Assembly: GCA_916048095.2 (NCBI GenBank)
Contig: OU696597.1
Span: forward strand, 5,760,985 to 5,824,984
Length of the DNA stretch: 64,000 nt
Direction: 5' to 3'
From: Sacculina carcini
Lineage: Eukaryota; Arthropoda; Thecostraca; Sacculinidae
Positions 20,871 to 32,149 of the stretch are shown here, piece after piece. How positions within the stretch are numbered: position 1 is the first letter of the stretch; each line of letters starts with the position of its first letter. Below the pieces are notes generated by a model that saw only the letters and a list, made by a program, of their open reading frames with translations, was not told the origin of the DNA and searched no databases. A program made the position numbers and the translations under genes.

Positions 20871-23800
20871 TCCAACGAGTGTACAAGTTATCACATGACA
20901 GCATATGAACATCAGCGCTTCACTACTCCACCCTTCCGAAGCGTCACATATATCAAACATAGCTATGATACAGGAAAACCATGTTCTAAAAAAATACGTG
21001 TGCGCATACTCGTAAGTGCACATACAACAAGCATACACAAGTACACATATACACACGTCTACCATACATACGCACATATTCACACGCCTAGCAATTTCAT
21101 TCACTGGAACTTGACACAGAAACAAATATCAACACACACGCAAAACGCACAACACCTCTGAATGGACAGCGCATATTCGCGTACCGCACATGACAATATA
21201 CGTCCTGATCTTGACACACCAGAGGGCACCGCATAACGTGGAGCAGGGACAGGTTTATCTGTCGATTGACTCGCTGGTCGGTCCGATGGTACAATTTCAC
21301 AGGTGACGGAGTTCTTTTCCAACGTGGTGGTGCAGCGCTTTGCTGGTCTCGAAGCAGGAAGCGGTGGCACTGAAACAGAGTCTGGAACCGTGTTTTGCAG
21401 ATCATCTGTGGACACATTCAGCTTTTTATCTGCATTTGTTGCTCCTGTATAACACGTTGTTACACGCATCACCGCTGGCTTCACACGATCAACTGACACG
21501 GTCTGTCTCACGCCGGTAGAAGATTCGACTTCGAACGTTTTTATGTTACGCCGTAACACTTTCATGGGGCCAGAGTATGGAGCCTCTAATAGCTTTCTGA
21601 TTCGGTCCATCCTTACCCACACATGAGTGCAGGTTTAAAGTGCCTTTGGAATGTATTATGTGGTCATAGAAGAATGACATCTACCATCACTGACATTAGA
21701 AAAATCTACTTGACGCATGTGTCGAGCGAGATTGCGAATGGTATCCACCTGACACTTACCAGACACTGCTTCTGCTGGTACGGCTACACGTGGGTACAGC
21801 AGTTCCCCAACTGTTACCGCTATGAATGGTGACAGTGTAGACTCGTTCGGCACGCAGTGCAGACCAAGGAGGACGACCGGCAAAACCCGAATCCAGTCTT
21901 CTTTCCTCGCGATGATAGCCGTCTTTAACGTGCGGTGCAGCCACTCCACCATACCGTTGCAATGCGGGTGGCATGACGTCGTGCGCAAGCGGTGAAACCC
22001 TATGATACGCGACAAATGCTGAAATAACTCAGACTCAAATTGAGATCCACGGTCAGTGATTACGTATAGAGGTACACCGAACCTGGACACCCAGGTGTCG
22101 AGGAACGCTGTTGACACCGATACTGATGCTATATCTTCCAATGGCACAGCTTCGATCCAACGAGTACAAAGGTCTATACAAGTGAGTAAATATCGACAGG
22201 GTGAACAGTACGACTGACCGTATTGACGAGACGGTGGCAGTGGACCAACGATATCAATGTGTACCGTTGAGAAGCGAGCAGATGGTATGCACATTGATGT
22301 GACTGTTGACTTTGTGTGTCGATGCACTTTCGCAGATTGACATGCTGTACAATATCTAGTCCAGTGTCTTAAATGCTTGTCCATACCAGGCCAGAAATAA
22401 CGATCTTTTACAACACGTAGCGTAGCCTTCACGCCAGCATGCGACATACCGTGCAACTGATTGAAAATCGTCAGTCTTTGTGACTGCGGTACAAATGTTC
22501 GCGCTGTTGCTAAGGACATATCACAGTACAAGTTACGTTCACCACACGAGAATTTGCGTAGTTTGTCAATGAAATGTTTAATTTCAACGTCTGTTTCTTG
22601 TTGCTCGGCGATAGCGTGCAGATCAAACGCATCAACATGCACATGATTTGTGATGTGTGACTGACCTTGAACTTTCTTCGGTGATGTTGAATTAATAGTT
22701 AACGATACTGCAGTGTGGACTTCACAAGCTCCCACTGGTCGTGAAAGGCAATCTGCTACTATGTTGTCCGTGCCGGATATGAAGTTGACTTCTGCAACGT
22801 TCTCTGTAAGCAGCGAAAGATGTCTTTGTTGTCGGTCTAGTTTAGCTGGTTTTCTACTATTGAACGCTCCGACCAAGGAGCGATGATCGGTTGACAAGGT
22901 CACGTGCTGGCCTTCGATCAGGTGTCGAAATTGTAACACTGCAAGGTATGCAGCAAGCAACTCGCGGTCAAATGTTGAATATCGTTTTTGAGTGTCGGAT
23001 AGTTTATTGGAAAACAGCTCCACCAGGTAGGCTCTACCGTCAAGCATTTGATGCAAGGCTGCTCCTACTGCCACCTGCGAACTATCAGTGACCAACTGAT
23101 AAGTCGTGCATGTAGGCAGTGGATGATGTAAGCACACAGACACAGTCAAAGCTTTCTTACAAGCTGCAACATCTGCCGATTTATTGTCGTCCAGCATCCA
23201 TGTTATGTTGTTTGGTTGTTTCCTAACCCTTCCGGTAAGTGGACAGACAATTTCAGCGTACTGTGGAATCATGCGGCGATAAAAACCTGTAGCCCCAAGA
23301 AAACGTCGCAGCTCGTGTGAAGAGGTCGGAGGCTCCTGTTCAGTCAGGGCGGATACCTTAGACGGCGACGGATGAATTCCTTGCGAGGTGACTTCGTAGC
23401 CTAGAAATTCCGGCTCATTCACACTGAATACACATTTCTCCGCCTTGATACGCAACGAATGCCTCCGCAACACCTCAAAGATTTGACGTAGATGACGCTG
23501 ATGCTCGTTGCGTGAGAAAACAAGCACATCGTCAATATACACAAAAACACAATCTAGGTCACGAAAAATGGAATCAATGTACCTTTGAAAGGTTGATGCG
23601 CGTTTGGAAGGTGCGCGTTTCTCAAGCCAAACAGCATAAACAAATACTCGTACAGGCCTGATGGAGTAGATATTGCCGTTTTAGCTATGTCTCGGTGTGC
23701 CACTGGTATCTGGTGATGAGCCTGCAATACATCGAGCTTTGAAAAACATGATTTGCCGTAAAGTTTCGCTGAACAATCGTGTATATGCGGGATTGGGTAG

Positions 23801-24510
23801 CAATCGCGTTTTGTGACCGAATTCAGCATACCAAAATCACCCGCCAGTCGCCAGCTCCCATCTTTTTTCGCCACTAAATGAACGGACGACGACCACGGCG
23901 AATCAGACGGCCTCACAACACCTGCATTTAATAAACTGTCAATTTCAGTTTTGATCAGATCTTGTTTAAGTAGAGAAAATCTGCGGCGACCAGCATGCAC
24001 TGGTGCGGCACTGCCTGTGTCTATAGCGCGACTCACTTTGTGATTGTGTACACTCACCGCTTCTTTATGTGGCACCGTCAAGCTTGATAACTCCGACAAT
24101 AGTTTTTGCACAGAAACAGAGAACCTGGACGTGTCGTTAACATTCATGCACGGAATATGAGCTGGCGCAGGCTTGGCTGGCGCGCTCAGTAGTGTGAATG
24201 AATCTATCAGACATCGCAGACTGCAGTCGACGGCCAGACGGTGATGACACAGGAAATCGTTGCCAAGAAAAGGCTCAGTCACTTCAGCTACCACGAATGT
24301 CCATGTGAACACGCGACGAAGTGCTTGAAATGATATATCCAATGTGACTTCACCGTGTACACGTAATCTGTCACCGCCGGCTGATGTCAAATTTACGTTT
24401 GTTGGTTGGAGAACAGAAGACACAGAGGCGGGTGTCAAAGGCGACACCCCATCACCAGTGTCAACAATAAAAAAAATTATCACCAACCTCAGCAGCGACC
24501 TCAAACAGCG
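20870..24510 (-). mobile_element. Fossil Ty3/Gypsy element, CsRn1-like
   Basis: Parts read right to left: aspartic protease (VDTGDG, about 24460); reverse transcriptase (about 23950-23300, with SSSVHLVAKKDGSWRLAGDF, FSKLDVLQAHHQIPVA and YIDDVLVF); RNase H (about 23080, with LVTDSSQVAVGAAL); integrase zinc finger and core (about 22500-21900, HIDIVGPLPPS, VITDRGSQFES); and an integrase tail to about 21100. The DGSWR..GD..LN and HQIPVA blocks are typical of the CsRn1 clade. It has few breaks, so it is younger than the Gypsy copy around it. LTRs were not resolved; a CA/TG-rich stretch at 20870-21100 may be one. Confidence 0.75.
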
Positions 24511-25031
24511 GCAGACCCTGGATCGCGTACACAGATGCCTGCCTCGCCAGTTTTCCTGCTGCCGCCGCCGCCAACGCCAGCCACGCAGCGCGGCACGCGT
24601 AGCCGCCCGCCAGCGTGGGCTTCCACGCTGGTGTAGAAAATCGACGCGGTTATGAGCCGCCTCAACGTTGAGCCTACACCTACATCTCAGGTTAGTGCCC
24701 CGAGGCCGGCGTCATACGCCGACATACCAGGTCTCAAGGACTTGGACGACGACGAGCCGGACGAAGTTCACGACCTACCTCGCGCAGCTTCCGACACCAC
24801 ATCAACGGCGTCGGCACTGCCGACGCAAGGCGCGGTGACTCGTTGGGCCGCCCGCCTACGAGAATTCGTCGACGTTCGACGAGTGACACTCAAGCAACGC
24901 GACCTACACGAGTATCGAGCGATACTCAACTTAGCCGACGTATACCACCACCTGGCCAGCGGGGAACAACACTGGTTCAAAAACCGGCTAAAGACATTGC
25001 TCACGGCGTCGCTCTACGGGTGGACCGCGGC

Positions 25032-25317
25032 TATACACTGCGAAAATTCGGCGGAGACTCGTCTTCTCGATCTAGATGTACCCGCCGAACACTTGCAGCC
25101 GGCCACTCGATGTTACCCAGCGCGTCGACAGCCTCGCTCCCCTGGACGACGCTCCCACGAAGTCGAGGTAAGGGCACCAAGCCCAGTCTTCGACCTCGCC
25201 AATCCCCAGGTCGCCCTTGAGGCGGTCTGGGAGCAGCTGGCAAGCCTCGCGCCACTCGCCGACGGCTTGCCAGATGGCCAGCCAGTGACATCACTGCTGC
25301 GCACGCCAGCACAATCG
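25032..25317 (+). repeat. Inverted repeat, left arm
   Basis: 286 bp, near-identical (a handful of differences by eye) to the reverse complement of 26252-26538. Ends are TATACACTGCG and CACAATCG. Confidence 0.92.
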
Positions 25318-26251
25318 TCGCCAACTTATCATGACATGTTACCCACATCGTCCAACTGGCTAGACGACCTGCTCGACACCACGCTCAGCGATGACGCCGT
25401 CAATGCCGCCGCACAAGCTCTCGAAGACCTGCCTGCCGATCTCCTCGAACCAGCAGCACGGGACAGAGCCATCACAGATCATGGCATGTTGATGTCGCTT
25501 CAGTGGCACGAACATCAAGCAATTGCCAATGACAACGTGACGACCACGCCTTCATCGTCTCCAAGTCCAACGGTGACCAGCGCTGAGGAACAGCCATCTC
25601 TTCTTCACTGCCTGAGTCCTCCAACGGCGCGTCGATATCGACAATTGACACTACCAGACATGCAAGGGCTACATCCATTACCGGCAGAACCGTTTTTTCC
25701 GGCGCATGTCCGCAATATGCTTACCAACGGGTTACGAACGACCATTGCGCCTTGTGCACGAAGTTCATGGCAACCCACCAAGCCAACGGCCTTTCTCGAT
25801 CGCCTCATCCCGCAACTCGTACGGCATAACATCCTGGCCGAGACAACGTCTCGCCACGGACCAATCTTTCGTCTTTTTGCCATCGCAAAACCCAATGGAG
25901 CAGCCAGAGTATTATATGATCTGTCACCGTTAACGCCACATGTACCACACTACAGCATTCGACTTCCTCGCCCGGCTGAAGCCGTGGCTTTATTGGCAAC
26001 TCATCCTTCGTGGCGCATGGCCAAATTTGACCTGCGCCATGGATTCTTTCAACTGCCACTACATCCGGGCCTGTCTACTTTGCTGAACGTGTCATATCGG
26101 CACAAGATGTACCAATGGCAACAGTTACCTATGGGCTTAGCGTCTGCACCAGCATTGATGCAGACCATCAGCATGGCTATCGCCCGGGCTCTGGAAAGCA
26201 CCCTGTCTCTCAGGTGCCCAGCGTACTTAGATGACTTCCTCGTGACCGGCC

Positions 26252-26538
26252 CGATTGTGCTGGCGTGCGCAGCAGTGATGTCACTGGCTGGCCATCTGGC
26301 AAGCCGTGGGCGAGTAGCGCGAGGCTTGCCAGCTGCTCCCAGACCGCCTCAAGGGCGACCTGGGGATTGGCGAGGTCGAAGACTGGGCTTGGTGCCCTTA
26401 CCTCGACCTCGTGGGAGCCGTCGTCCAGGGGAGCGAGGCTGTCGGCGCTCTGGGTAACGTCGAGTGGCCGGCTGCAAGTGTTCGGCGGGTACATCTAGAT
26501 CGAGAAGACGAGCCTCCGCCGAATTTTCGCAGTGTATA
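26252..26538 (-). repeat. Inverted repeat, right arm
   Basis: 287 bp, reverse complement of 25032-25317; starts CGATTGTGCTGG and ends CAGTGTATA. The loop between the arms is 934 bp. Confidence 0.92.
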
Positions 26539-26546
26539 TCATGCAT

Positions 26547-27084
26547 CAACACACCAAACGCCTTTCGAACCATCCTCACAACTATTCTTCCAAATCAAGC
26601 CATCGCCGACCCATGCCGGGGCCCATCCATCTGAAGGTCGGAGACTTGGTATATCTTGCTGTTGACCGTGACAAGGCCCAACCTCGTCCTCGATACTTGG
26701 TTGTATCCATCCAGGGTGATTTCTGCCAAATACGCAAATTTACCGATTCACAACTTCGAGCCAAGTTGTACTTCGTCAGACTAAACGAATGTTATCATAT
26801 TCCGACGATTGAACAACAAACATATCTTGTGCGTGACACCGACGATGAGCAGAGCTCGTCAGAGAACGAGCTGGTAGCGACCGTACCACCAGAAATATCG
26901 TCTCCATCATCCGATTTAGACGAGGCAACATCACATCTGAACCATTTGAGTGACCCGGAGAGTAAAAACATCCACTCCCACCGCGAGACCGCAACGTGTT
27001 AGGAAAATGCCTAAGAGCTTTGAGGAATTTGTGCTGTCATGAGTTTTTTCATTTAATTTTCAACTGTGGGTATACTTGTATGTA

Positions 27085-27143
<59 letters not shown>

Positions 27144-27350
27144 CTCAATTTACTTGGAACGAGCATCATACCGGTTGCAAAGTTGTCAGTTGTACACTGG
27201 TTATTGTCGATAAGTATATTATGTGTACGTCTTGTATACTTACATTCCTCATCATCATTAGACCATGTGACCACTAACTGCATTTGTCTGTTTTTTCGAA
27301 GGGAGAAGAAAACAGGCCACACCAGTATGTATGTAGTGCTAGCACGCTCA
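26547..27350 (+). mobile_element. Fossil Ty3/Gypsy, integrase end and possible LTR edge
   Basis: An integrase C-terminal domain reads KVGDLVYLAVDRDK, PRYLVVSIQG, CQIRKFTDSQLR and LNECYHIP (26630-26815), followed by an acidic tail to 27000. The GDLVYL..D..K...RYLVVS pattern belongs to the same Gypsy lineage as the fossil at 16.9-20.7 kb, so the two may be the flanks of one old insertion. A purine tract (GAAGGGAGAAGAAAACAGG, 27298-27316) precedes CCAGTATGTATGTAGTG, which recurs near 16318. Broken and old. Confidence 0.6.
27088..27140. repeat. (TA)n microsatellite
   Basis: About 53 bp of pure TA after the Gypsy integrase tail. Confidence 0.95.
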
Positions 27351-27716
27351 ATGCCACCTAGACTACAGGCCAACGCCACCTAGATACAGGCCCTTTCACG
27401 AAAGTATGACGTCATCGATTGCGGTCGCTTCACTCGTACGGGCGATACGCGTTGTTATTAGAAATTGTGCTTAGTGCGGGTGTTTGACTTGCATTCCGGC
27501 TCAATTGAGTTTGAAAATCATGTTACCAACATAAGAAGCTTCAAATACAATTGCAAATAGAATAACTGAATATATTATAAGCCGACACAGACATAAAACA
27601 GTAAAAACACAAACATGCAACGACCATACACGATACAAAGCGGAACGTTTTCGCTTCCATTGTTTCTTATTTATCGTAGATGAATTTGTCACAACAATTA
27701 TTGTTCAGAAGGACAT
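27351..27716. other. Unassigned AT-rich DNA
   Basis: No gene supported. A reverse-strand 63-codon frame at 27501-27692 has a hydrophobic middle (VFTVLCLCRLIIYSVILFAI), but nothing else suggests it is expressed. Confidence 0.4.
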
Positions 27717-27899
27717 TTACAGCGGTGCACACAATTTTTCTGCAATTAATTCTAAATTACGATGTTGAGAACAGTACAAGTAAACAAGCATAACACCGCA
27801 ATCACTCAGTTTTTCTAGTGCAGGAAGCCAATCATCGCGCTGGTTTCCAATAATACACAATTTATCATACTTAATATACTTCTGCACAGTAAAAACCAA
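27717..27899 (-). other. Short ORF, possible exon or transposon remnant
   Basis: A 60-codon reverse-strand frame. An acceptor-like tract (TTTTTACTGTGCAG) precedes KYIKYDKLCIIGNQRDDWLP, then ALEKLSDCGVMLVYLYC and AEKLCAPL. The composition looks like a folded protein rather than noise. I do not recognise it. It lies just downstream of the P-element-like remnant on the same strand and could be part of that element or an unrelated exon. Confidence 0.25.
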
Positions 27900-27969
27900 A
27901 GCAAAACAATATTATCAACATAAAAATATTACGCCAATCTTCGGCGACCAATTTCTCTCGAATACGAAA

Positions 27970-28690
27970 TTTTTTCGGATGACATGGTTTTACTTCGCGC
28001 AGCCAAAATGTTTTACATTAATGACAATCGTGTTTTTGAGAGAATACAACAATAACCCGCAATATATACGATCACTGGATGATGGGAATATGAAATACCA
28101 GCGTCACATATACGAAAGATGAGACGTTCAGCAATATCTTTGAAATATCACGAAAATATTCCGCAGAACACGTAAAATGTTTCAAGTCAATAGTGCCTGA
28201 TGTGATTAAATCAATATTGCCTGATGAAATCAATATAAATATATATTATTCGATTTGATAATGAGCAATCTCAAATCCTTCATACAATACTTCGTGATCT
28301 CACAGAGCGCATATGATGTGTGATACACAGCCAGAACGTCTCTAGTCAAACTGAACATATTCCCGTCTGACATCCATCAATCCAACCATCTCATGAAATG
28401 CTCTAAAAACAAAGGCCTGTGATCCATAGCTGAATCAGTCATCGAATACATATTTCTCAACCTGGAGCCTATATACGGTGTCATTACATTACGAATAGTC
28501 CACCAACGCAATATTGTTTAAATAAATTGAGCAGTATCTTGAGATAAATCAGGATTATTTGTAGCACCCAATGATCACCCAATGATGAGCCAACACCGCG
28601 AAATCACTCCCAACATTCAGCACGAGTTTAATATGTTGTCCTTCAATACTCGACGGACGAACAGCTTTGAGCGACAAACCGTACGATGAT
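27970..28690 (-). pseudogene. Decayed P-element/THAP9-like transposase
   Basis: Read from 28690 downwards: LSLKAVRPSSIEGQHIKLV, a frame change, DTAQFI, then ILRWWTIRNVMTPYIGSRLR, PLFLEHFMRWL, FSLTRDVLAVYHTSYAL and, after further decay, HHPVIVYIAGYC near 28070. The order (RP..I..Q.VKL, T..FI..IL.WW...NV, LT.DT..A, then YIAGY) is that of the C-terminal half of P-superfamily transposases such as THAP9. At least two in-frame stops and two frame changes are present. The N-terminal THAP finger was not found. The normal enzyme cuts and pastes DNA; this copy is dead. Identification is by motif memory only. Confidence 0.55.
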
Positions 28691-28710
28691 CAAGTTTACT
28701 AAGTTTACAT

Positions 28711-29640
28711 TTGCTTGCTATTTATTGCCAATTTGTTCGCCATTGCTATTATATTATATTATGTGGTACTTCTATTGGAGCGTGGGATAGTACAAGTGAG
28801 CGCTTTATACTCGATACTGCACAGCAACACTTGTCAATACGCACGAGACAGGGAATATCATGTGATGTTTGCAGCGTGAGACAGTGTCATTTTCCCACGG
28901 TTGAGCTCAAGAGACGAATCAGTGCCCCCTTATACAGTCAGCAAATTATTCTCACATGTAGACGTGGACACTCACACACGTACAATGTTCACGCACACAC
29001 AGACATACATATTGGCGCAAAGAAACAAGCTGAATCACGTGACACCTCGACATAGATATCTCACTGTCATATGAAATAATCAACTAACTGTCATGAAACA
29101 TTTATGCAGCTCATAAATTCGATTGCCTTGTGGAATATAAATTCATGCATTAGCATTGTTTTCGCCTTTATTGGGATGCTTTCTGGTGTTTTGTTGTAGG
29201 AATGTCACCAAAACCTAAGAGGAGAAATAGAGCTTTGTGGGCATCAACAAGAAGCAGCACAAGGATATTTTAGGTTACTTTTTCCTGAAAATAAGGACAC
29301 TTTTTTCTATATTAAGGTTACTTTTTGATAGCCCTAGTTATTACTGAAATTATTCATGGGGATGTGAACGCCAAAATTAAATAAACTGCAGCACGCACAC
29401 AGAAACAGATACACGTATACTAAATGAGGCGCGTGGGGTATCACTATTTCACAAGACAGCACCATTCACCCACAGATCACCCGATATCCGCCACGTGATA
29501 TCTACGATCCTCGTCAGCACCATGCGAACACAACACTGTGAATTCAGCACCTTGCGAACACTGGGCACAATTCCAAGCTAGCAAATACAATAAAAGACAA
29601 TTAAGCCCACACATACTAAAACGAATCTCACTACAGTGAT
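28711..29640. other. Unassigned intergenic DNA
   Basis: AT-rich, no gene supported. A 114-codon plus frame (28711-29055) is partly low-complexity His/Thr from CA-rich DNA and shows no domain. Confidence 0.45.
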
Positions 29641-29649
29641 ATATCCGTA

Positions 29650-30660
29650 CCGCAAGTAGATTTCGAAGTCCTATAATATAAGAATTTCAAAAACTGCATC
29701 CAAATATAATCTAGCTAGACAAAAATCGATGCTCAAACACTGTACAAACATTGGCTGTTCATATGAAAATATACGGCCTTATTGGTATAACGTATTTAAC
29801 TCAGATAAAACTACATAAATACGAATGGATGTACATATTTTACTGAATATATCCACTAAACCGAAACCTCTGACCGCATCAATATGTCCAGGATAATGAT
29901 GTCCAGAATCATCCGTGTGAGAAACACAAAGTGGCTGCACAAATCATACTTGACACGAAATTTGACAAATTCGCACTTCACTCTAAACCGCACTGAAGTG
30001 AAACTCACTAAATACGTCAATTATCGCCAAGAATAGCACGCGATAAAACACTAAACACACGAGAGCAATAACCACGTGCGCTCGCTAACGTGTAACTGCA
30101 TGGCTGACAGTTGAAACAATAGACTTGTCACTGTCACGTGGCGATGACGTCACAGTGCACTGGCGATTGTTTCAACTGTCAGTCAATGCAGTTGAACTGT
30201 AGCGAGCGCACGTGGTTAGTGTTTTCGTGTGTTCAGTGTTTTCTCGCGTGCTATTCTTGGCGATAATTGACGTGTTTAGTGATTTTCACTTCAGTGTCGT
30301 TTAGAGTGAAGTGCAAATTTGTCAGATTTCGTGTCAAGTGTGATTTGCGCAGCCATACTGTGATCCTCACTCGGATGATTCTGCGTATCATCATCCTGGA
30401 CATTTTGCTGCGGTCAGTGGTTTGGTTACGTTCATAGATTCAGTAAAATATACGCATCTGCTCGTTTCTCATGTGGTCTTGGCTTCGTTAAATATGTCTT
30501 ATATATATTTGCATACCATCATAGTTATAAATCAACAGAGGTGAACACTGTTTAGCTGTTTAGCTTTGTAGCTGCTAGTGTTACGCTTTTCGTCTAAATT
30601 TATTGTTTAAAATTAGGTTTTTGATTATGAAATATTTATATTAGTGATGCTTGAAACTCA
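29650..30660. repeat. About 1 kb imperfect palindrome (foldback-like)
   Basis: Two arms of roughly 480 bp face each other around position 30143. The innermost arms are perfect (TGACAGTTGAAACAAT at 30105-30120, its complement at 30166-30181). Further out, blocks such as CACGTGCGCTCGC, TCGCCAAGAATAGCACGCG and ATCATCC pair with mismatches and small gaps out to about 29650 and 30660. The 45-bp centre holds CACGTG and TGACGTCA. There is no coding capacity. It could be a foldback/long-TIR MITE or an old inverted duplication; no target duplication was found. Confidence 0.8.
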
Positions 30661-30692
30661 TTAGCGACAAAATATAAAATAAATCATTCCAG

Positions 30693-30765
30693 ATCTCGAG
30701 TAGTTCAGTGGCTAAGGCGCTGAAATCTTGCGTCAGAGGGTCGCGGTTCGAATCTTTTCCCGCGC
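30693..30765 (+). repeat. tRNA-like sequence, probably SINE head
   Basis: Contains an A-box-like TAGTTCAGTGGCTAAGG and a perfect B-box core GGTTCGAATC about 40 bp apart, as in tRNAs. The acceptor and T stems do not pair, so it is not a working tRNA gene. It is likely the 5' part of a tRNA-derived SINE or a tRNA pseudogene. It lies 200 bp outside the left Polinton end. Confidence 0.4.
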
Positions 30766-30961
30766 GCGAATTTTAATACCAGCTTGAGTTTACTGGGAGG
30801 TGTCGCTGTAGATTGGTTCACAGCGGGTCGTGTCATATAGTCACAGTATGGTGCTCGCTTAAAATACCAATTAATATTTTTCATAATAAATAATTTCATC
30901 AATAACTGCAGGTAGTATGAAAGGTAACCGCTTGAGTTAGTGCATGTGCTCAGTCCAGACG

Positions 30962-31548
30962 AGTGCGCAAGAACGAGTGTACAATTAAATTAATTTATAG
31001 AATTGTGAGACAAATGCGGCGCACATGATACAATAGTGGCGCGCGTATTAATGTTTATTATATTTGGTTATGCTAATTAATTTATAGAATTGTGAGACAC
31101 TTGTGGCGCACATGATACAATAGTGGCGCGCGTATTTGGTATATTAATGTTTATTATATTTGGTTATGGTAATTAATTGTGTTAAAACAAGTTGGAATAG
31201 CTTGAGGGTAATTAAGTTCATTAAATTATTTGAAAAATATTTATCAAGTGTGTTTAAACGGGTGAATAGTCGGTGGATGGCAGTAGATGTCCATAACAAT
31301 GGGCGTGTAATGTGCACCGAGGTCATGGGTACGCATGTACTTTTACGGTGTCATGGAATGCAGTGCTGAGTCAGCACTGCTGACGTCAGCACGGTATCAT
31401 GGTGTGTGTATTGCATCAGCCAAGGTGACCTTGAGACGGCGCCAGACTGGCGGGGAATGTGTTTGATGCACTGCGCAGTTGATGACGTTGTATGATAAGA
31501 GTTCATGCAGGTGCATGCTTTTGATATACTGCGCATGCGCTGACGTCA
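30962..31548 (+). repeat. Polinton 1 left inverted end
   Basis: Starts AGTGCGCAAGAACGAGTGTAC. It then has two roughly 95-bp units (each with TTATAGAATTGTGAGACA and GATACAATAGTGGCGCGCG), GTTTAAAC, and blocks shared with the right end: CCAAGGTGACCTTGAG, TGCGCAGTTGATGACG, GCGCATGCGCTGACGTCA. The order of the inner blocks differs between the two ends. Confidence 0.9.
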
Positions 31549-31600
31549 TCATCCAGCGTATATAAATTGTCGAGTCAGTGCGCATCTATCATTTAGTTTC
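31541..31600 (+). promoter_or_regulatory. TATA promoter at Polinton 1 left end
   Basis: CRE-like TGACGTCA (31541-31548), TATAAAT (31561-31567) and an initiator-like TATCATTT about 28 bp later lie 120 bp before the ATG at 31687. Confidence 0.55.
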
Positions 31601-31686
31601 ATCGTTTGTTGCGTGCGGGTCGGTCTTTAGTGCTCCAGTGTTTTTTCGTGTTTGTTATATTTGCTGCCATATTGTTTCGGAGAGAG

Positions 31687-32103
31687 ATGGCTTCAAAGCA
31701 TCGGTTGAGTGATGAGGACAACGGCTCGCCAATGAAGCGTGGAGACACTGCCGAGGTGAGCAATATTCGATGTGTTTTGCAAGATGTGAGCTCAAGGTAC
31801 GTTCGGCGATTCAGAGCTCAAGGAAAGTCGTACCACCTGGAGCCCAACTTTACGGAGCCCGACAACGTCATTGGAGCGATTGCTTCAATTGAGGCGACCA
31901 TCGACGCTGTGGTGGGTCAGGTGCTCCAAGGAGTGGACCCTGACGATTATGTGGGCATTACTCTGCGCAATGCCGACTACAAGCAGGACGCATACCTGGT
32001 GCCTCGGCGCGTCAGAGATTTCGACGCGTCACTTTTGTCAAAAAGGTATGCGTTTTTGTATTATTATTTAGTTTTATTTACTAGATTTTATTTACGAGAT
32101 TAA
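31687..32103 (+). CDS. Polinton 1 N-terminal protein/leader of polymerase (fossil part)
   Basis: From ATG (MASKHRLSDEDNGSPMKRGD) the frame gives FRAQGKSYHLEPNFTEPDNV and VDPDDYVGITLRNADYK. It resembles the leading segment that precedes the polymerase in other Polintons and may be read together with it by splicing (AAAAG/GTATGC follows). No enzyme motif was recognised. Confidence 0.5.
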   Translation: MASKHRLSDEDNGSPMKRGDTAEVSNIRCVLQDVSSRYVRRFRAQGKSYHLEPNFTEPDNVIGAIASIEATIDAVVGQVLQGVDPDDYVGITLRNADYKQDAYLVPRRVRDFDASLLSKRYAFLYYYLVLFTRFYLRD

Positions 32104-32149
32104 ATAATCAAATTAAAAATGAATTTGGTTGTTTGTTTCAAGGCTCGAA

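Larger units (their letters stand above)
24652..26545 (+). mobile_element. Fossil GC-rich retroelement, DIRS-like or Gypsy RT
   Basis: A GC-rich block unlike its neighbours. One long open stretch holds an acidic, Ala/Pro-rich gag-like N-terminal region (24652-25320), a linker, and a reverse transcriptase region (about 25690-26250) with RVLYDLSPL, MAKFDLRHGFFQLPLHP, LPMGLASAPALMQ and YLDDFLV. The LPxGLxSAP and YLDD pattern recalls DIRS/Ngaro-type tyrosine-recombinase retroelements, but no recombinase was seen, so the family is open. It is broken. It contains both arms of a 286-bp inverted repeat. Confidence 0.5.

Noticed and set aside
24500-24650. Pro/Arg-rich frames between the CsRn1 copy and the GC-rich RT element
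   Set aside because: GC-biased junction DNA; no motif.
28711-29055. 114-codon plus-strand ORF as a gene
   Set aside because: No domain, His/Thr-rich end from CA repeats, no splice or promoter support.
30693-30765. Functional tRNA gene
   Set aside because: A and B boxes are present, but acceptor and T stems do not pair.
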